Shown: positions 10,917-22,175, counted from the stretch's first letter. The stretch is DNA of 64,000 nt from Trissonchulus latispiculum (GCA_030248195.1 JASAND010004219.1:26073-90072); one strand, 5' to 3'. The notes: generated by a model not told the origin, from the letters alone. Numbers and translations are program-made.

Positions 10917-11705
10917 CTAATTTTGGGACTTTTCCACAGATTTACTAGCCTCCTCTACAGATTCTGAAGCCTCATCAACAGGCTTTGGGTTTTCCTCAAC
11001 AGGTTTTGGAGACTCATCGGTAGGCTTTGGAGCCTCCGTACAAATTGCCGGCGCCATATCCTGCTCAAACAAATGCAGGCTGTCCGGTACAGTCACTGTA
11101 CGGAGCAAAGGCCCTGGAGTGGCAATGGCTGCCAACAACAAATTCTGGATAGATCCAGTAGGGTGCAAAGAGGGCTGGCTCGGGGGTGGCCGAGCTTCAC
11201 TGACAATTGGTGGTGGGGGAGTTGGGAGGTTAGGGTTCTCACCGGGATCTGACAGAACTGACGATGGACTGGGTAAGGCCGGGGTGCTAGCCCGCCGCAA
11301 TGCTGCAGTAGCCTGTGCTACATCTGTTCTCGCCTGAGTCTGGTCACCAGACGGCGTAACTTGCTCAGTCTCCCCTTCTGCCATACCAGTCACTGGTAGG
11401 TCTGAAGTTCGAATTGAGGGGACCGCCAAGATGCCCGTCACATCAAAGCTCGATGGCTGTGAGCTACTGCCAGACCCAGAAGTCACTGCGGGGTGGTCGC
11501 CCGAGCCTGACTGTTGCTGGGCCTCCTCGCCAGGAGGAGGTCCAGGTTCCTCTGGGTTACTCATTCGCCTGACTGGATCACAAAAGCGTTGGTTAGGGAC
11601 AGGATATTCGGTCAGACTATTCAGATCACCTGGGTTACGGGGCGGGCGAGGACCAAGTCTTTCAATAAAATCCTTGATAACGATAAAAGAGAATTCGTTG
11701 CCCAT
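10917..11705 (-). CDS. N-terminal Pro/Ser/Thr-rich ORF, MGNEFS start
   Basis: A true ATG at 11,705, preceded in frame by a TAG, opens 262 codons. The N-terminus MGNEFS matches the eukaryotic N-myristoylation pattern (Gly2, Ser6), as in many Gag matrix proteins. The body is very rich in Pro, Ser, Thr, Gln and Glu. It ends in imperfect repeats of about seven residues of the type KPVEENP / KPVDEAS / ESVEEAS. Most of it must be disordered. After its stop at 10,917 the same kind of acidic sequence continues in another frame. A TATA-like box lies about 140 bases upstream. The family is not recognised. Confidence 0.5.
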   Translation of the reverse strand: MGNEFSFIVIKDFIERLGPRPPRNPGDLNSLTEYPVPNQRFCDPVRRMSNPEEPGPPPGEEAQQQSGSGDHPAVTSGSGSSSQPSSFDVTGILAVPSIRTSDLPVTGMAEGETEQVTPSGDQTQARTDVAQATAALRRASTPALPSPSSVLSDPGENPNLPTPPPPIVSEARPPPSQPSLHPTGSIQNLLLAAIATPGPLLRTVTVPDSLHLFEQDMAPAICTEAPKPTDESPKPVEENPKPVDEASESVEEASKSVEKSQN

Positions 11706-12779
11706 AAACTAGGCAATCAGCTTGCAAATCCAAGTTATAATGAATGACTAGCAATTATAAATTGGCTGATCGTAACGATCCCAGACACATGTAAAAATTC
11801 GCACAATAGAATAACTTTGGCAAGGAAGCGCAGGATGAAAGCTTATATAGAATTAATCCTAAAAGTACAAGAACAGCAGCATGGTTAACATGTGTTATAA
11901 CAGAAATCCGGCCTACCGATCTAATGAAAGCAGCCTACACGTAGTGAGGTACCCTCACCACGTCAACCCCTAACCATTAGCACATAGACCCAATGCAAAG
12001 TCATGGGTATCCCAAGACTTAATGCATTACCAATGCAGACACAGAAAATCTAAGCTAAGCCTCAAAAATGAAAAATCTAACAGATGGTGAAAGAGTGATA
12101 GTAGTGACAGAGAAACAAAAGAGGTGGAAGAAACTACACAAGCAAAGAAGATGAACTACCTAAGGTTAACCTACGTAAAGAGGGCGGAGAAACACAAAGA
12201 AACCCAAACAAGGTTAATCGGACACACGCACACACAAGTACCCAATGTACGTATATATTGACATATACGCGTGCATTACAATATAGAAGAAACCGGGCAA
12301 GAAGAAGAAACTCCTAGATAATTTACAATGAAACCAATGAATGAAGTTGAAGGAGAAAAGAAAACCCCCTTAGGTAAATTTATTAAGGTGAGGAGACCCT
12401 ATTATTAGGGTAGATAAGGTTAAAGAATGAAAGAAAAATTAAATGACCCGTAACTAAAATTTACTAGTCACGGGATTAAAATTTAGAAGTCAATAAAAAC
12501 CCCACTTTATAACGGAAACAATAAATTAAAAGGAGGTCCTGAATGAAAATTTTACCCCACCCCCATAAGGGAGTTATATAACACATACTATACTACCACT
12601 AAATGTTAGGTTAAAATCCTAGCTACGAGTGCGAAGGCCTTCGACTTAAAACTTAAACTATACTACATTAAAACATACAAGCGCGCTTGTATCACACAAG
12701 GCTTAGCTAGACTCCGTGCTCTGTCTCAACATTGTAGGTAACCTACAATATGACTACAGGTAACCTCACTGGAGCATCA
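11706..12779 (-). other. AT-rich spacer, possible LTR or leader
   Basis: This 1.07-kb non-coding stretch separates the integrase end from the MGNEFS ORF, both on the - strand. It has a TATA-like box near its downstream end. One reading is that it holds an LTR plus leader shared by two head-to-tail copies, which would explain why a gag-like ORF follows pol. No primer-binding site or second LTR copy was recognised, so this remains a hypothesis. Confidence 0.25.
11841..11850 (-). promoter_or_regulatory. TATA-like box upstream of the MGNEFS ORF
   Basis: The - strand reads CTATATAAGC, a good TATA box, about 140 bases before the ATG at 11,705. If it is used, transcription would start roughly 110 bases before the ATG. 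It is the best core-promoter match in this spacer. There is no transcript evidence. Confidence 0.35.
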
Positions 12780-13161
12780 CTAAACGGTTTCAGTCTTGAT
12801 ATTAACCACGACTGGATCACTCAGTCCGTTGGTTCTAGCAATACGATAATTCGTTAAAGAAATTTTGTCCAAGATACGGTAAGGTCCTTCATATTTAGGC
12901 CGTAACTTATAACTCAGACCAGCCGCTACATTTTTATTCTCCACGTTCAGCATAACCAGGGTACCTGGTTTATACTCAACCGGTGTAGCCTTAGTATCAT
13001 ACCGCTCCTTGTTAACCAAGGCTGCTTCCTGTAAGGCTTCATGTGCAAGTTGCTACGCCTCATTAAGCCGAGCCAGTGGTTACGTGCATCACTGTATGTT
13101 TGGGTAGTACTTTCTTCAACAGGAAGCTGGAAGAAGAGTTATCCAACGGTACCGGTAGTCG
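12780..13161 (-). pseudogene. Integrase C-terminal GPY/F module, decayed
   Basis: The clean frame (12,780-13,019) encodes the Ty3/Gypsy integrase C-terminal module. It has EYKPGTLVMLNVENK, then KLRPKYEGPYRILDKIS with the diagnostic GPY/F-type motif, ending in VVNIKTETV. Upstream, 13,020-13,161 keeps recognisable pieces of the preceding linker (LAHEALQEAALVNKERYDTK) but contains a TAG and a frame change relative to the catalytic core. The module binds DNA or chromatin in active elements. This copy cannot make a continuous integrase. Confidence 0.75.
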
Positions 13162-14285
13162 CTACCAGTCAGCAAGAAATAAGGGCGTCTCCTTCGTAGC
13201 ACTATGATTTGTTGCTCTGTAAATAGACAGGCCCCATGGCAGATAATCGTCCCAATCGGACTGAAAACAATTCACATACTTGGCAACTAGGCTACGAATT
13301 GTACGGTTGAACCGCTCCATTACGCCGTTAGTTTGCGGGTGATATGCAGTAGTTCGGAGTCGCTCTGAACCACTAGCATCAACCAACGCCTTCAAAAAGA
13401 CAGACATAAAGTTCGGACCTTGATCTGTCAAAACACGGGCTGGAACGCCCCAACGTGCCACGAAGCCATTAAAGTACCAATATGCAGTTGTTTCAGCTCG
13501 TTCATTAGGCATGGGACAGGCCTCCGCGTAACGCGTCAGGTAGTCCACTATGCACAGTACACAGGTATTGCCTCGATTAGTTTCCTTCTGTGTAAAGTGC
13601 ATAACATCCATAGCAACCACGTTTAGCGGTCGGCGCACGACCACCGTATTTTGCATAGTAGCTAGATGACGACGTGGACGTTGATTATACCTTACACAGG
13701 GTTTACACTGTGCAATATAATCCTCTAAATCCTGGGACATTCTTGGCCACCAGTACCTGGTTTCCAAACTTGCCATCGCATTTTGCTGCGCGCGATGTCC
13801 CCCTGTTGTAAAATCTGAGTGGACTTCCTGCAATAGCTGTTCCCGTTGTCCTTTCGGGACGACTACCGTTGCAAAATCGGGCTTCCTCCTTTCCGCATGC
13901 TTATTCAAGTGCCATCTATAGAGCACTCCATCTCTTATAAAGAAGGTAGAACGCAAGCTCTTAACCTCTTTAGCTTCCTTTGGGTTAGCCGGGAGCCGTT
14001 TGTGTTCCAGAAAATCCAACAAAACCGCAAATTCATCTTCGTCACGAAGTTCTCGTTTCCATGTAAGCAGGGTCGGTGGAGCCGGGAGGACTGCCGTCAA
14101 AGCAAACACCTCTGGAAGATACATTACTGCTGTAGTTTCTTGTTCACTATCCTCTGGCTCATCAATCGGGTCCAATCTAGATAGACAATCCGGGCCAGCG
14201 TTCTCCTTGCCTGGTCGATATTCAACCCTAAATTCGAATTCCAGCATGCGTAACGCAAACTTGGCCAGCTTGCCTTGTGCAACCT
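13162..14285 (-). pseudogene. Ty3/Gypsy integrase (zinc-binding and catalytic core)
   Basis: The stretch begins at the end of RNase H (MLEFEFRVEYRPGKENAGPD). The integrase HHCC-type domain follows, with His in EVHSDFTTGGH and the pair CKPC. The DDE core shows D in VVAMDVMHF, D in VLTDQGPNF and E in GVMERFNRTIR. All three catalytic acids are present. At 13,162 the frame meets a stop where related elements continue into the GPY/F module. At about 14,280 a one-base change separates it from RT/RNase H. Its role was to insert element cDNA into the host chromosome. It is now non-functional as a unit. Confidence 0.85.
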
Positions 14286-15640
14286 GACATTATTCAACAA
14301 GTCACAGACTGCCTTATGATCAGTTCTTAAAACGAATTGCTTGCAGGACAAATAGTGTCTGAACATCTGACATCCCCACAGTGCTGCATAGGCTTCCATC
14401 TCCGTCGCGGAGTAGCCTTTCTCACCTTGGGTCAGGGTTCTACTGGCAAAGGCAACCGGCCGCTTGCGTAACACTCGCGGTCCATTCGGTTTATCCAGGC
14501 TCCGAGGTACCGAATACTGCTGTTCTAATGTAGTACCAAACCCTTTCTTACTGGCATCAGATGACACATAAAAGGTTTTGTCAAAATCAGGGAAAGCTAG
14601 AACCGAAGCCTGAGTTAAATGCCGCTTTAACTGCTCAAAGGCTTGCTGACACTCATCAGACCAGAGAAAGGGTACCCCTTTCTTCAACAGGTCCGTCAAA
14701 GGCGAAGCTACCTTGGCATAGTTCGACACGAACCGTCGGTAGTAACCGCACATTCCAAGAAATGACCTGATGCCCTTGACATCTTTAGGTGGACAGAGCT
14801 GCGACACTCCCTTAACCTTGTCTGAGTCTACACTGATGCCGTTACGGCCTACATAGTGCCCCAGAAAAAGAACAGATTCTCGAGCAAAGCGGCATTTCTT
14901 AAGTTTAATACGTAAACCATTATCCCTCAAGCGCGTCAGAGTAGATCTGAGCATGTCCAAATGGGATTGCTGGTCTGTAGATGGAATCAGTACATCATCA
15001 ATGTACACAGGCAAGTCAGTCGGAACCTTTTCCATCAAGCGTTGAAACGTTGCGGGTGCGTTACACAACCCGAACGGCATAACATTCATGTGAAAAAGGC
15101 CCATGTGAGACACAAAAGCAGTCTTTTCACGATGTTCCGGGTATACTTCCACTAACCAGTACCCTGCTGCTAGATCAATAGTGGAAAATATAACCGCCCC
15201 CTGGAGTTGATCCAGGATCTCGTCAATCTTGGCCAAAAGGTAACTATCCTTTTTTGTAATTTTATTTAGTCTTCGATAATCGATGACTAACCGAGTAGTA
15301 CCGTCCTTTTTGCCGACCAGAATACAGGGTGATGACCACGGGCTTGTAGAAGGAGAGCACACCCCTTCATCTAGCATAGCTCTGATATGCTTTTCAATTT
15401 CCGCCTTGTCCTTGGGATTATAACGATAGGATCTTCCTTCCTTGCCTGTATCGATAACATGCTGGTCTACCTTGGTGCGCCCTGGGTTACCCGGGCGAGC
15501 TGCCACATCGTAAAATTCGACCAGAATATTTCGCAATTCGGCCTTGCCCTCGTCATCGAGGATCATAGAATCGAAATCCACATTTTCGTCTATGAGCAAA
15601 ATAGCAAAACTTTGTTTCGTATAGAAAATCAGTGGTAGCT
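14280..15640 (-). pseudogene. Ty3/Gypsy reverse transcriptase and RNase H
   Basis: The frame is open from just after a TGA near 15,641. RT motifs appear in order: SPWSSPCILVGKKDGTTRLV, VIDYRRLNKIT, FSTIDLAAGYW, MPFGLCNAPATFQRLM, the catalytic YIDD, and LGHYVGRNGI. RNase H follows, with D in YVSSDASKKGFGTTLEQ and E in YSATEMEAYAALW. Ordering and motifs place it in the Ty3/Gypsy group. No protease, zinc knuckle or Gag was found upstream, so the 5' side is truncated. Near 14,280 the frame shifts by one base inside RNase H. The element is antisense to the Erg gene. Confidence 0.9.
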
Positions 15641-15718
15641 TTCATTATGATTACGTAATTGCAGCAATGCCTTTCAACATAGTTTACCTGGTTATTCAGG
15701 ACGAAACAAAGTTTTGCT
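15604..15718. repeat. Short inverted repeat at pol truncation point
   Basis: The word GCAAAACTTTGTTTCGT at 15,604 recurs as its reverse complement at about 15,702, with some 80 bases between. It sits exactly where pol coding sequence ends. It may mark a rearrangement breakpoint that duplicated and inverted the last 17 bases of pol. Confidence 0.45.
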
Positions 15719-18340
15719 TACCACACGAACGGAATATTAGTGCTCAGCGACGTCGAAAACCTTTATCAACACTAATAATGAAAGAATATAAAATGTTGTC
15801 ATTTCCGCCCAACCCTGCCCGTTGTCGGTGAGCGGACGGCAAGTCAGACGTTCAGAATATATGTACAAAATTAGAAATTTTGCTCAGCGTTTTCGCTCAT
15901 TTTTTGAAACAATAAACAGTTAACGGACACTATATTGAGTTACATCAATGCAAAATTAACATAAAATAACAGAAATTATAAGTAGTAAAATAAAGAAATT
16001 AAAATTGATTGTGCAGAATTTTGTAATCAAACCGATCTGATTTCGGTGAGCGAACAGCATGCACAGTTATGACGTTGGACGTAAGCACTTTCTGTTAAAT
16101 CCATGGAAAGATTTAACTTTTTAACCCTTTTATGCCCGCGGCTGCCAATTGGCACAAGTGCTGATTTTTGGCATCTTATTTTTTGGAACAGGGTCCAGTT
16201 GCCTGTTGGCAATCTGGGCATTTGCTGCTTTTATCTTTAACACGTCCACCCTATTTTGGGAGAATATTTCGGCACCTGCTTGAAAAATCTAGTTTCTATA
16301 ACAATCCGCCGGCTATAGAAATTTTGATGATTTCAAGCCCTGTTCGAGCGCTGCATTCAAGCAAATCCAGAGCCGGCTGTAGTTCGTCGTTAACGTTAAC
16401 TACGTTAACAGTCGCTCCACCAGGTGATGCGGGAGGTTATGCGCATTAAAATAACGTATAGTTGATCCCGTCTCTGAATCAAGTCTTGCAGCTAGAAATA
16501 AATTTATTGGATTTTTGCAATGAAAATTTAGCAAACTTTCGTATTTTGTCCGACTTTGACGGCTTGTAACTTTTTCTGGGCACATCGGAGACCCTTCAAT
16601 GCTAAATTATGAAATGTATAGCAATTAATTCTCTATCGATTGGTGGCAGTCCCATCTCTCTAGGTGGTCACAGTAAAAATTGGCAGCCAAAAATGTAAAA
16701 TTGTTCATTTTGAGCCGATTTCCAAGAGAAGTCTTGGGCAGGAGAGGGTTAAATTGAAATTAAATTTTTCTAAGCAGTTTCGTATTTTTTGGGTTTGTGG
16801 ATCATTGAAAACAGAAAATTCTCTTTCAAATGATGTGACTCCCGCCGTTGGATCATTAAGTTAGTTCGCAGAATGGTATCTGGTGAACCACATATAAAAG
16901 CGGCATTTGTGCAAAATTGACGAGTGGATCAGTGAAAATAATTGCTGGATCATTCACTCCATCTCATGTTGCGTCTGGATCAATCAGTTTTACAAATAGA
17001 TCATTAAGTGGGGCTGACAAGGCGACACACGTCACTTTTTGACCCTAAAACTCGTTTTTTGCTTATACTAACTTAACCACTGTCGATAGCGCAAAAGTTG
17101 TATCGTTTTCTGAGAGGCATATTGATCAAATCATTTACAATGCGGCCTCTCGCCACAGGTTCTGACATTTAACTTGTCTCAAGCGTTGGCTGCGCAAAAT
17201 GTCTGTGTAATTGTATGTCTACTCACTGAGAAGCATTTGGTCTTAACAGCTTGAGCGAGTTGAAGGCTTTAGTTTATTAGAAAGACGGAAGTAGCTAAAC
17301 AAGTAGGACCCTAAAAAGGGTCATTATCTCGCCGCTGAACGTAATCCGTGCCTTGATGCGTTTAGAACACATGAGCTGTATCCACTGTGTTCACGACATG
17401 CGCGCATAGATGTGAACAAGTTATGGTACATATGCTAAGGATTATGGGACACATGGTGAAATTAATTTTCTGACTTTGCGCAAAAGTAACTGAATTAAAT
17501 CTCAGGATGCAACAAAATGCTTTAGAGAGTGACATGTGCTGTAAGCCTATCTGAAGGATGGAGTGAATCGGTATCGTTTATTCTGCACGACCACGATGCA
17601 CTCAAAGATCGGGGAGTTCCATATCTTTTTGGTCTTTGAGCTTGCACTCGAGACTCAGGTTCTGGGCTTTCCACCACCCGTTTATTGCTCCTCTACCCAA
17701 GCACACGTATTCGGAACCAGTACAGCTATGTTACTTATTCTACCAACCGTGTCGCTGACAGTTTTTGGTGTCCGGCAGGCCCGAAACAGATATTTTTAAT
17801 TACATAACTGGACAAATTGCTTATTAAATTAGTTAGTTATCATTAGACAAGTTTCAGAAAAGCAGCTAGTATGAGCAGAAGACGAAACCCATTTTTGAAA
17901 GAAAAATGGTAGAAAACTATGGTTAAGTAGTCTGCAATGTACAGTCCGTACTCCGTGGTAATAAATTTTATGCTGAATACAAACTGACTTTCAAAACTGA
18001 TCAAAGTTTACTAAGGCCGCAGTATCAACATCTAATTTGCAATATTCTCCACAAACAAATGAATCCTTAATTTTATTTCAACCAAAGGAGGCACTGGCTG
18101 AATTTAGTTCATGAAGGACCATAGAATTATGTATGCTTAAATATTGTTTAAATTTCAAAATATTCTTCAAGTCTTCAATAACAACGATTAGGTGAATGAT
18201 AACTATTCCTATTCTAAATATTCGGACGGAAACTTTCACCAATGCCCTCCTTGCACAAAACAGCCACCCATTGAGACCTGTGATGAGCATAGGGCATAAT
18301 TTGAGCGAAATGACAAAACAGTTCAAAAGAAGACAAATAC
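15719..18340. other. No gene recognised
   Basis: AT-rich sequence without a recognisable gene. The word GGATCA (or AGATCA) appears five times between 16,850 and 17,010, usually followed by TT or AA, at irregular spacing. Small open frames on both strands here look like chance. Confidence 0.4.
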
Positions 18341-18779
18341 GATCACAAATATCTCGCCTCTAGGCGAGATAAAAATGGGGTTCTGGGTCAGGAACCGATT
18401 ATGTATTAAAGATAGCCTATCTTTAGCACATAAACCCAACATTAGATTGGAGCTAAATTTGCAGTAATATTGATTTATTATACCAGTACGATATATCAAT
18501 CTGCACAATTAAATTCTCTATTTTCCCTAATGTCTGATGATTAATGATTAACAACCGTTTCGGCCCCCGCCGCAGGGCCTCATCAGACAGCTTACGGCAA
18601 CCGTTACGGGTTTTTCTTTTTTCTTTATTTTTCAACACATGAAACATATTGCACACATCAGACTCAAGACAAAAAGCATCACGTTTAATGGTTAATCCCA
18701 TAATAAAAAGCTTTACGTTATGAAATAGCCTAATGATACCAGCTTACTAAAATCATTCTAATTCTAATCAAAGTTTCTA

Positions 18780-18862
18780 ACAAATTAGAACTGAGAATCG
18801 AACTTATATAAATCCAGTTTAAAAAATCGCGCCTTAGCCCACTCGGCCACTGCACTTCATAT
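18780..18862 (-). ncRNA. tRNA-derived sequence in left end
   Basis: The - strand contains TGGCCGAGTGGGCTAAGG, an excellent A box of class II (Ser/Leu) tRNAs. About 30 bases on it has AGTTCGATTCTC, a B-box-like word. The region between is too short and unpaired for a cloverleaf. It is a tRNA-derived remnant and may still be a pol III promoter. The same sequence, less well preserved, is in the right end at about 22,055-22,125 on the + strand. Confidence 0.45.
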
Positions 18863-19258
18863 ATAATATAGCTAAAGCAGCTATATGTAAGCTTTTAGGT
18901 TAACCAACCTTTATGTACAGCCTAACCAAACGCAAGTCAGCCTAGCTGACTTTTCATTATGTGCTTCTCCCTAGCTGACTTTTTCATAACAGGTTTTTTC
19001 ACTACATTGGTCACAGCTTAAATGATGCAACTTCAAGTCAAATGCTTGCATAATACACTCGTAAGCACTTACATGGTTACATAGTGCTTACTTTAATGTT
19101 TACACAGTGCTTACTTTTATGCATACATAATGCTTACGTACATGTATATTTATAACAATAGAGCTGTTGACTGTGAAACTTAACATATACATTACTCTGC
19201 TTCGTCTTTGTTGTTCCTAATGTTGGTGAGATTGTCAGGTACGTAAATGTCAATAGCT

Positions 19259-19705
19259 TTATTCTTTTGAATTCTTTTGAATAGCAAGTTTGTAAACATT
19301 CATCCTGTCAAGACCTTTGTCTTCCTGCATTAAATCTTTCTTATCACGTATCTCCTTTATGACTGGGGCATTCCCGAAGGCAATGAGCTGTGAAAATTTA
19401 TTTAATAACAGGTCATTAAGTGTTAGCCTCATACGAGGTCTCAGTTCTGCGTAAGCTTCCTGACAAGCACCCTCAGAATCATAGTCATCTTCTTTGTTTT
19501 ATCTTTGAAGCCTCCGGAATTTGGAACTAAGTTTAGCCAGGGTTTCTTCGCTTAAGTCATCCCAAAATAACCCTAACGCTTCAGTTTCCATTTCCATTTC
19601 ACTTGACCCATCAGACCATTGATCAGATCCATTATCACTGCTCTCGCTATCCGTAGTATAATCTTCATTGTCTTTACGATTTAGTTTATGAGCCTCAAGC
19701 CTATG
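19259..19705 (-). pseudogene. Unknown acidic ORF, C-terminal part, split by insertion
   Basis: The - strand reads through an acidic Ser-rich run (TTDSESSDNGSDQWSDG) into helical sequence (WDDLSEETLAKLSSKFRRL). After one in-frame TAA at 19,499-19,501 it continues as EAYAELRPRMRLTLNDLLL and later NAPVIKEIRDKKDLM, to a stop at 19,259. The upstream end is cut by the GAGTTAA element. The sequence on the far side of that element (21,603-21,659) is open in the same frame. I recognise no domain. It could be an accessory protein of the surrounding element. Confidence in coding rests on the long protein-like frame only. Confidence 0.45.
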
Positions 19706-21608
19706 GACCTTTTCAAGGAAGGGTATAGTAGAGTTGAGCAGAGTAGAGTAGAGTAGAGTTAAAATTAACTCTTTTCATTAATTAAAGGATGGAGTTAATT
19801 TTAACTCTGCGTGTTTTAACTCTTTCTAACAATGCATGGTTAAAAACGGCAGGGTTAAAAAGAGTTAAAAATGCCAGGGTTAGAATTAACTCCATGCATT
19901 CATGAAAACAGTAAATTTTAACTCTACTCTACTCTACCCTACCGTTCTTAAAAACCTGGTTTTTGGAATCACCAAACTTTGAACTATTATTACTCAAACG
20001 ACTTAAATGTCAAGATGTAACTTACGACTTTCTCTTTAATGAATGAGAAAAAAGACTTTTATGCCTTTCTAAAATTGAAACTGAGTTATGAAAAATGCGG
20101 TGAAAATGTGGAAAAACTAAAAAATTTCTGCAGATTAAAGTAAATCATTTCGAAGCACATTAATTATCACGAAACCGTTCTTCATTGCAGAGAAATCAGC
20201 TAAAATGTATTCGCAACCTTAATTTTTACTTCTTTTCTCAGAATACACTTTTCTGACTTTGGAATTGACATTAGTACACGAGCTAACACAGATGCGTAAT
20301 AATATTTATGAATCAGAAAAAGGAAGTTCTTCGGAATGAAAGACAAAATTTTACACGTACATCATGCAAGCCCTATCTTAAACCGTTGTTTACACGCATT
20401 TACGGTGAAGAGTATCTTTCTCAAGCAAAATGCATGTGAGGGCCCGGGTTGAGCAAACATAAGAGACCTGCTGCACTGAGGCGCAGCAGAAAAAACTTTC
20501 GGGAATAAATAAGAAATGTTGATTCCAAAAAATTGTGAATGTCTATTCCGGTCGTTCTATTAAAGGGCACCCATTTGCAAGTTAAAGTTAAAGTTAAGTT
20601 AAAGAACAGTTTTTATATCAATCAAGTAAAACAATTTTGCCCTAAAACCATACGTAAAAATTCTCAGCAAAATTGGAAGTACAAAACATTTTCGGTTCTC
20701 TTATGGTCCTTTCGTGGGAAACTTGAAAAGTTAAATATTTGGAATGCTAAAATTTGTCGGTCGGTCGATCAGAAATATGTTCAAAAGCATTCATGCAAAA
20801 GTTTTATCACATTTTCTTTCAGCTTAATGTCCTTTTTAGACCCTGATTCCGTTTCCGCTTGAGCTTTTTAGACTGAGCTTCAAATTACCAGAATATTTCA
20901 GCAAGTTTCAAAGCAACCAATTAAAATGAAGCAAGTATGTGCAGCCAATGAAAATCACTGTGCAAGATTCTGATTGGTGACTGACATCATTGCATTTCCA
21001 GAGTTTATTTGATGGCAAAATTGCTTCAAAACGCTGTTTTCATACAGCGAAGTTATTTAAATTTACGGTGGATTACTAATGTACAAACACATGAACCGCA
21101 ACTAATTTTTTATTTAAACTGCAGTAGTGAAATTAATTAGAATAAATAAAAATTGTAGCCATGTAGATATCGAAAATAGTTAAAATATTGTTTAATTGAA
21201 TAATAAAACATTTGAAACAAGAGAAAGGACTTAACTTGCGAATTTTCATTGGGACTGATTAATTGAATAACCATCTGTATTTTAACTCTGCTTAACCCAC
21301 GTGTTTTGACGGGGGTTAAATTTCATAGGAAAAAAGCTTTGAGGGAGCTAAACAAAGTTAAATTCAACTCTTTCATGAAAGGGGTAGAGTTAAATTTAAC
21401 TCTGCAAATATTTAACCCTTGCAGCGATTCTTGAAAAAGGTAGAGTTAGAGCGAGTTAATTTTAACTCTTTTCAAGAAACAACTCAGAGTTGAAAACTTT
21501 AACTCTCTATAACTAGCAGGGTTAAAATTAACTCGTTTAACCCTTTCTTGAAAAGCATCGAGTTAATTTTAACTCTACTCTACCCTTTCTTGAAAAGGCC
21601 CTATGACG
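19706..21608. mobile_element. Nested GAGTTAA-family element
   Basis: Both ends carry dense GAGTTAA/TTAACTC words. The termini are imperfect inverted repeats of the type GGGCCTTTTCAAGAAAGGGT followed by AGAGTAGAG (left, about 19,708; right, to about 21,607). The flanks share CCTATG (CCTATGGA left, CCTATGAC right), possibly a degenerate 8-base target duplication. The element interrupts an ORF that stays in frame when flanks are read across it. No transposase is seen. Family relatives lie at 51.9-53.7 kb and 59.35 kb. Confidence 0.55.
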
Positions 21609-22175
21609 GTGCAGGCTTTGGCGATGAGAATAGGCCTTCATACAAACTGGGCTGATACATTATGATACTACGGAGCATGAACAGGCCGCCTTTTTAATTC
21701 GTTGATTTACGTCGGCACATACAAAATGCTTACTTTCCAGTTGGCCAGCGCTTACTTTCCAGTTGGTCAGCACTTTGGTCAGCGCTTACTTTCACTTGGT
21801 AAGCTTTTGATAAAATATTTGCTTCCTGCTGACATAATGCGTACACTATAAAGATTACACAGACAGGAAACATACACACTTTGTTTATGTTACATGTCAC
21901 ATGTCATGCCACATATCGTCATGTCACAAAAAACCTGTTATCCAAGCGTCAGCTAGAGAGAAGCACATAATGAAAAGTCACGTTAGGTTAGGCTGTACAT
22001 ACGGTTGGCTAACCTAGAAGCTTACATATAGCTGCTTTAGCTATATTATATCTGAGGTGTAGTGGCCGAGTGGGCTAAGTGATATGTTTTTTAAACTGGA
22101 TTTATTCAAGTGGTTGTTCGATTCTCAGATCATGCCCCGGGGCAAATCCCTGACCCAGAACCGGCATTTTTTAGC

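Larger units (their letters stand above)
5169..11705 (-). pseudogene. Unknown multi-ORF coding block, possibly gag-like
   Basis: About 6.5 kb of GC-richer sequence than its flanks encodes successive open stretches, all on the - strand. They are joined by overlaps, single-base frame changes or single in-frame stops, so it reads like one or a few long coding sequences in decay. The first open stretch starts at a true ATG. Regions of different character follow in order: Pro/Ser/Thr-rich, acidic, mixed globular, Gln/Glu/Arg-rich, Arg/Ser-rich, and an aromatic-rich C-terminal domain. I recognise no known family. The block lies downstream of a Ty3/Gypsy pol, in the position of env, yet it shows no signal peptide or membrane segment. 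An N-terminal MGxxxS motif and an Arg-rich tract resemble retroelement Gag organisation. A truncated neighbour element or an unknown accessory gene are alternatives. A tRNA-like gene interrupts it at 9,435-9,507. Confidence 0.6.
18355..22175. mobile_element. 3.8-kb element with inverted tRNA-like ends
   Basis: The two ends are inverted copies. Words such as TTCTGGGTCAGG, AGAATCGAAC, TGGCCGAGTGGGCTAAG and CTGACTTTTCATTATGTGCT occur near 18,373-19,000. They return as reverse complements at 21,920-22,160. The left arm carries an extra insertion of about 370 bases (18,394-18,785). Inside each end lie repeats of the motif GTGCTTAC (19,040-19,140 and 21,720-21,840), again in opposite orientation. 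The interior holds an unknown ORF on the - strand and a nested GAGTTAA element. The layout suits a DNA transposon with subterminal repeats, or a foldback element. The superfamily is unknown and no target duplication was resolved. Confidence 0.55.
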
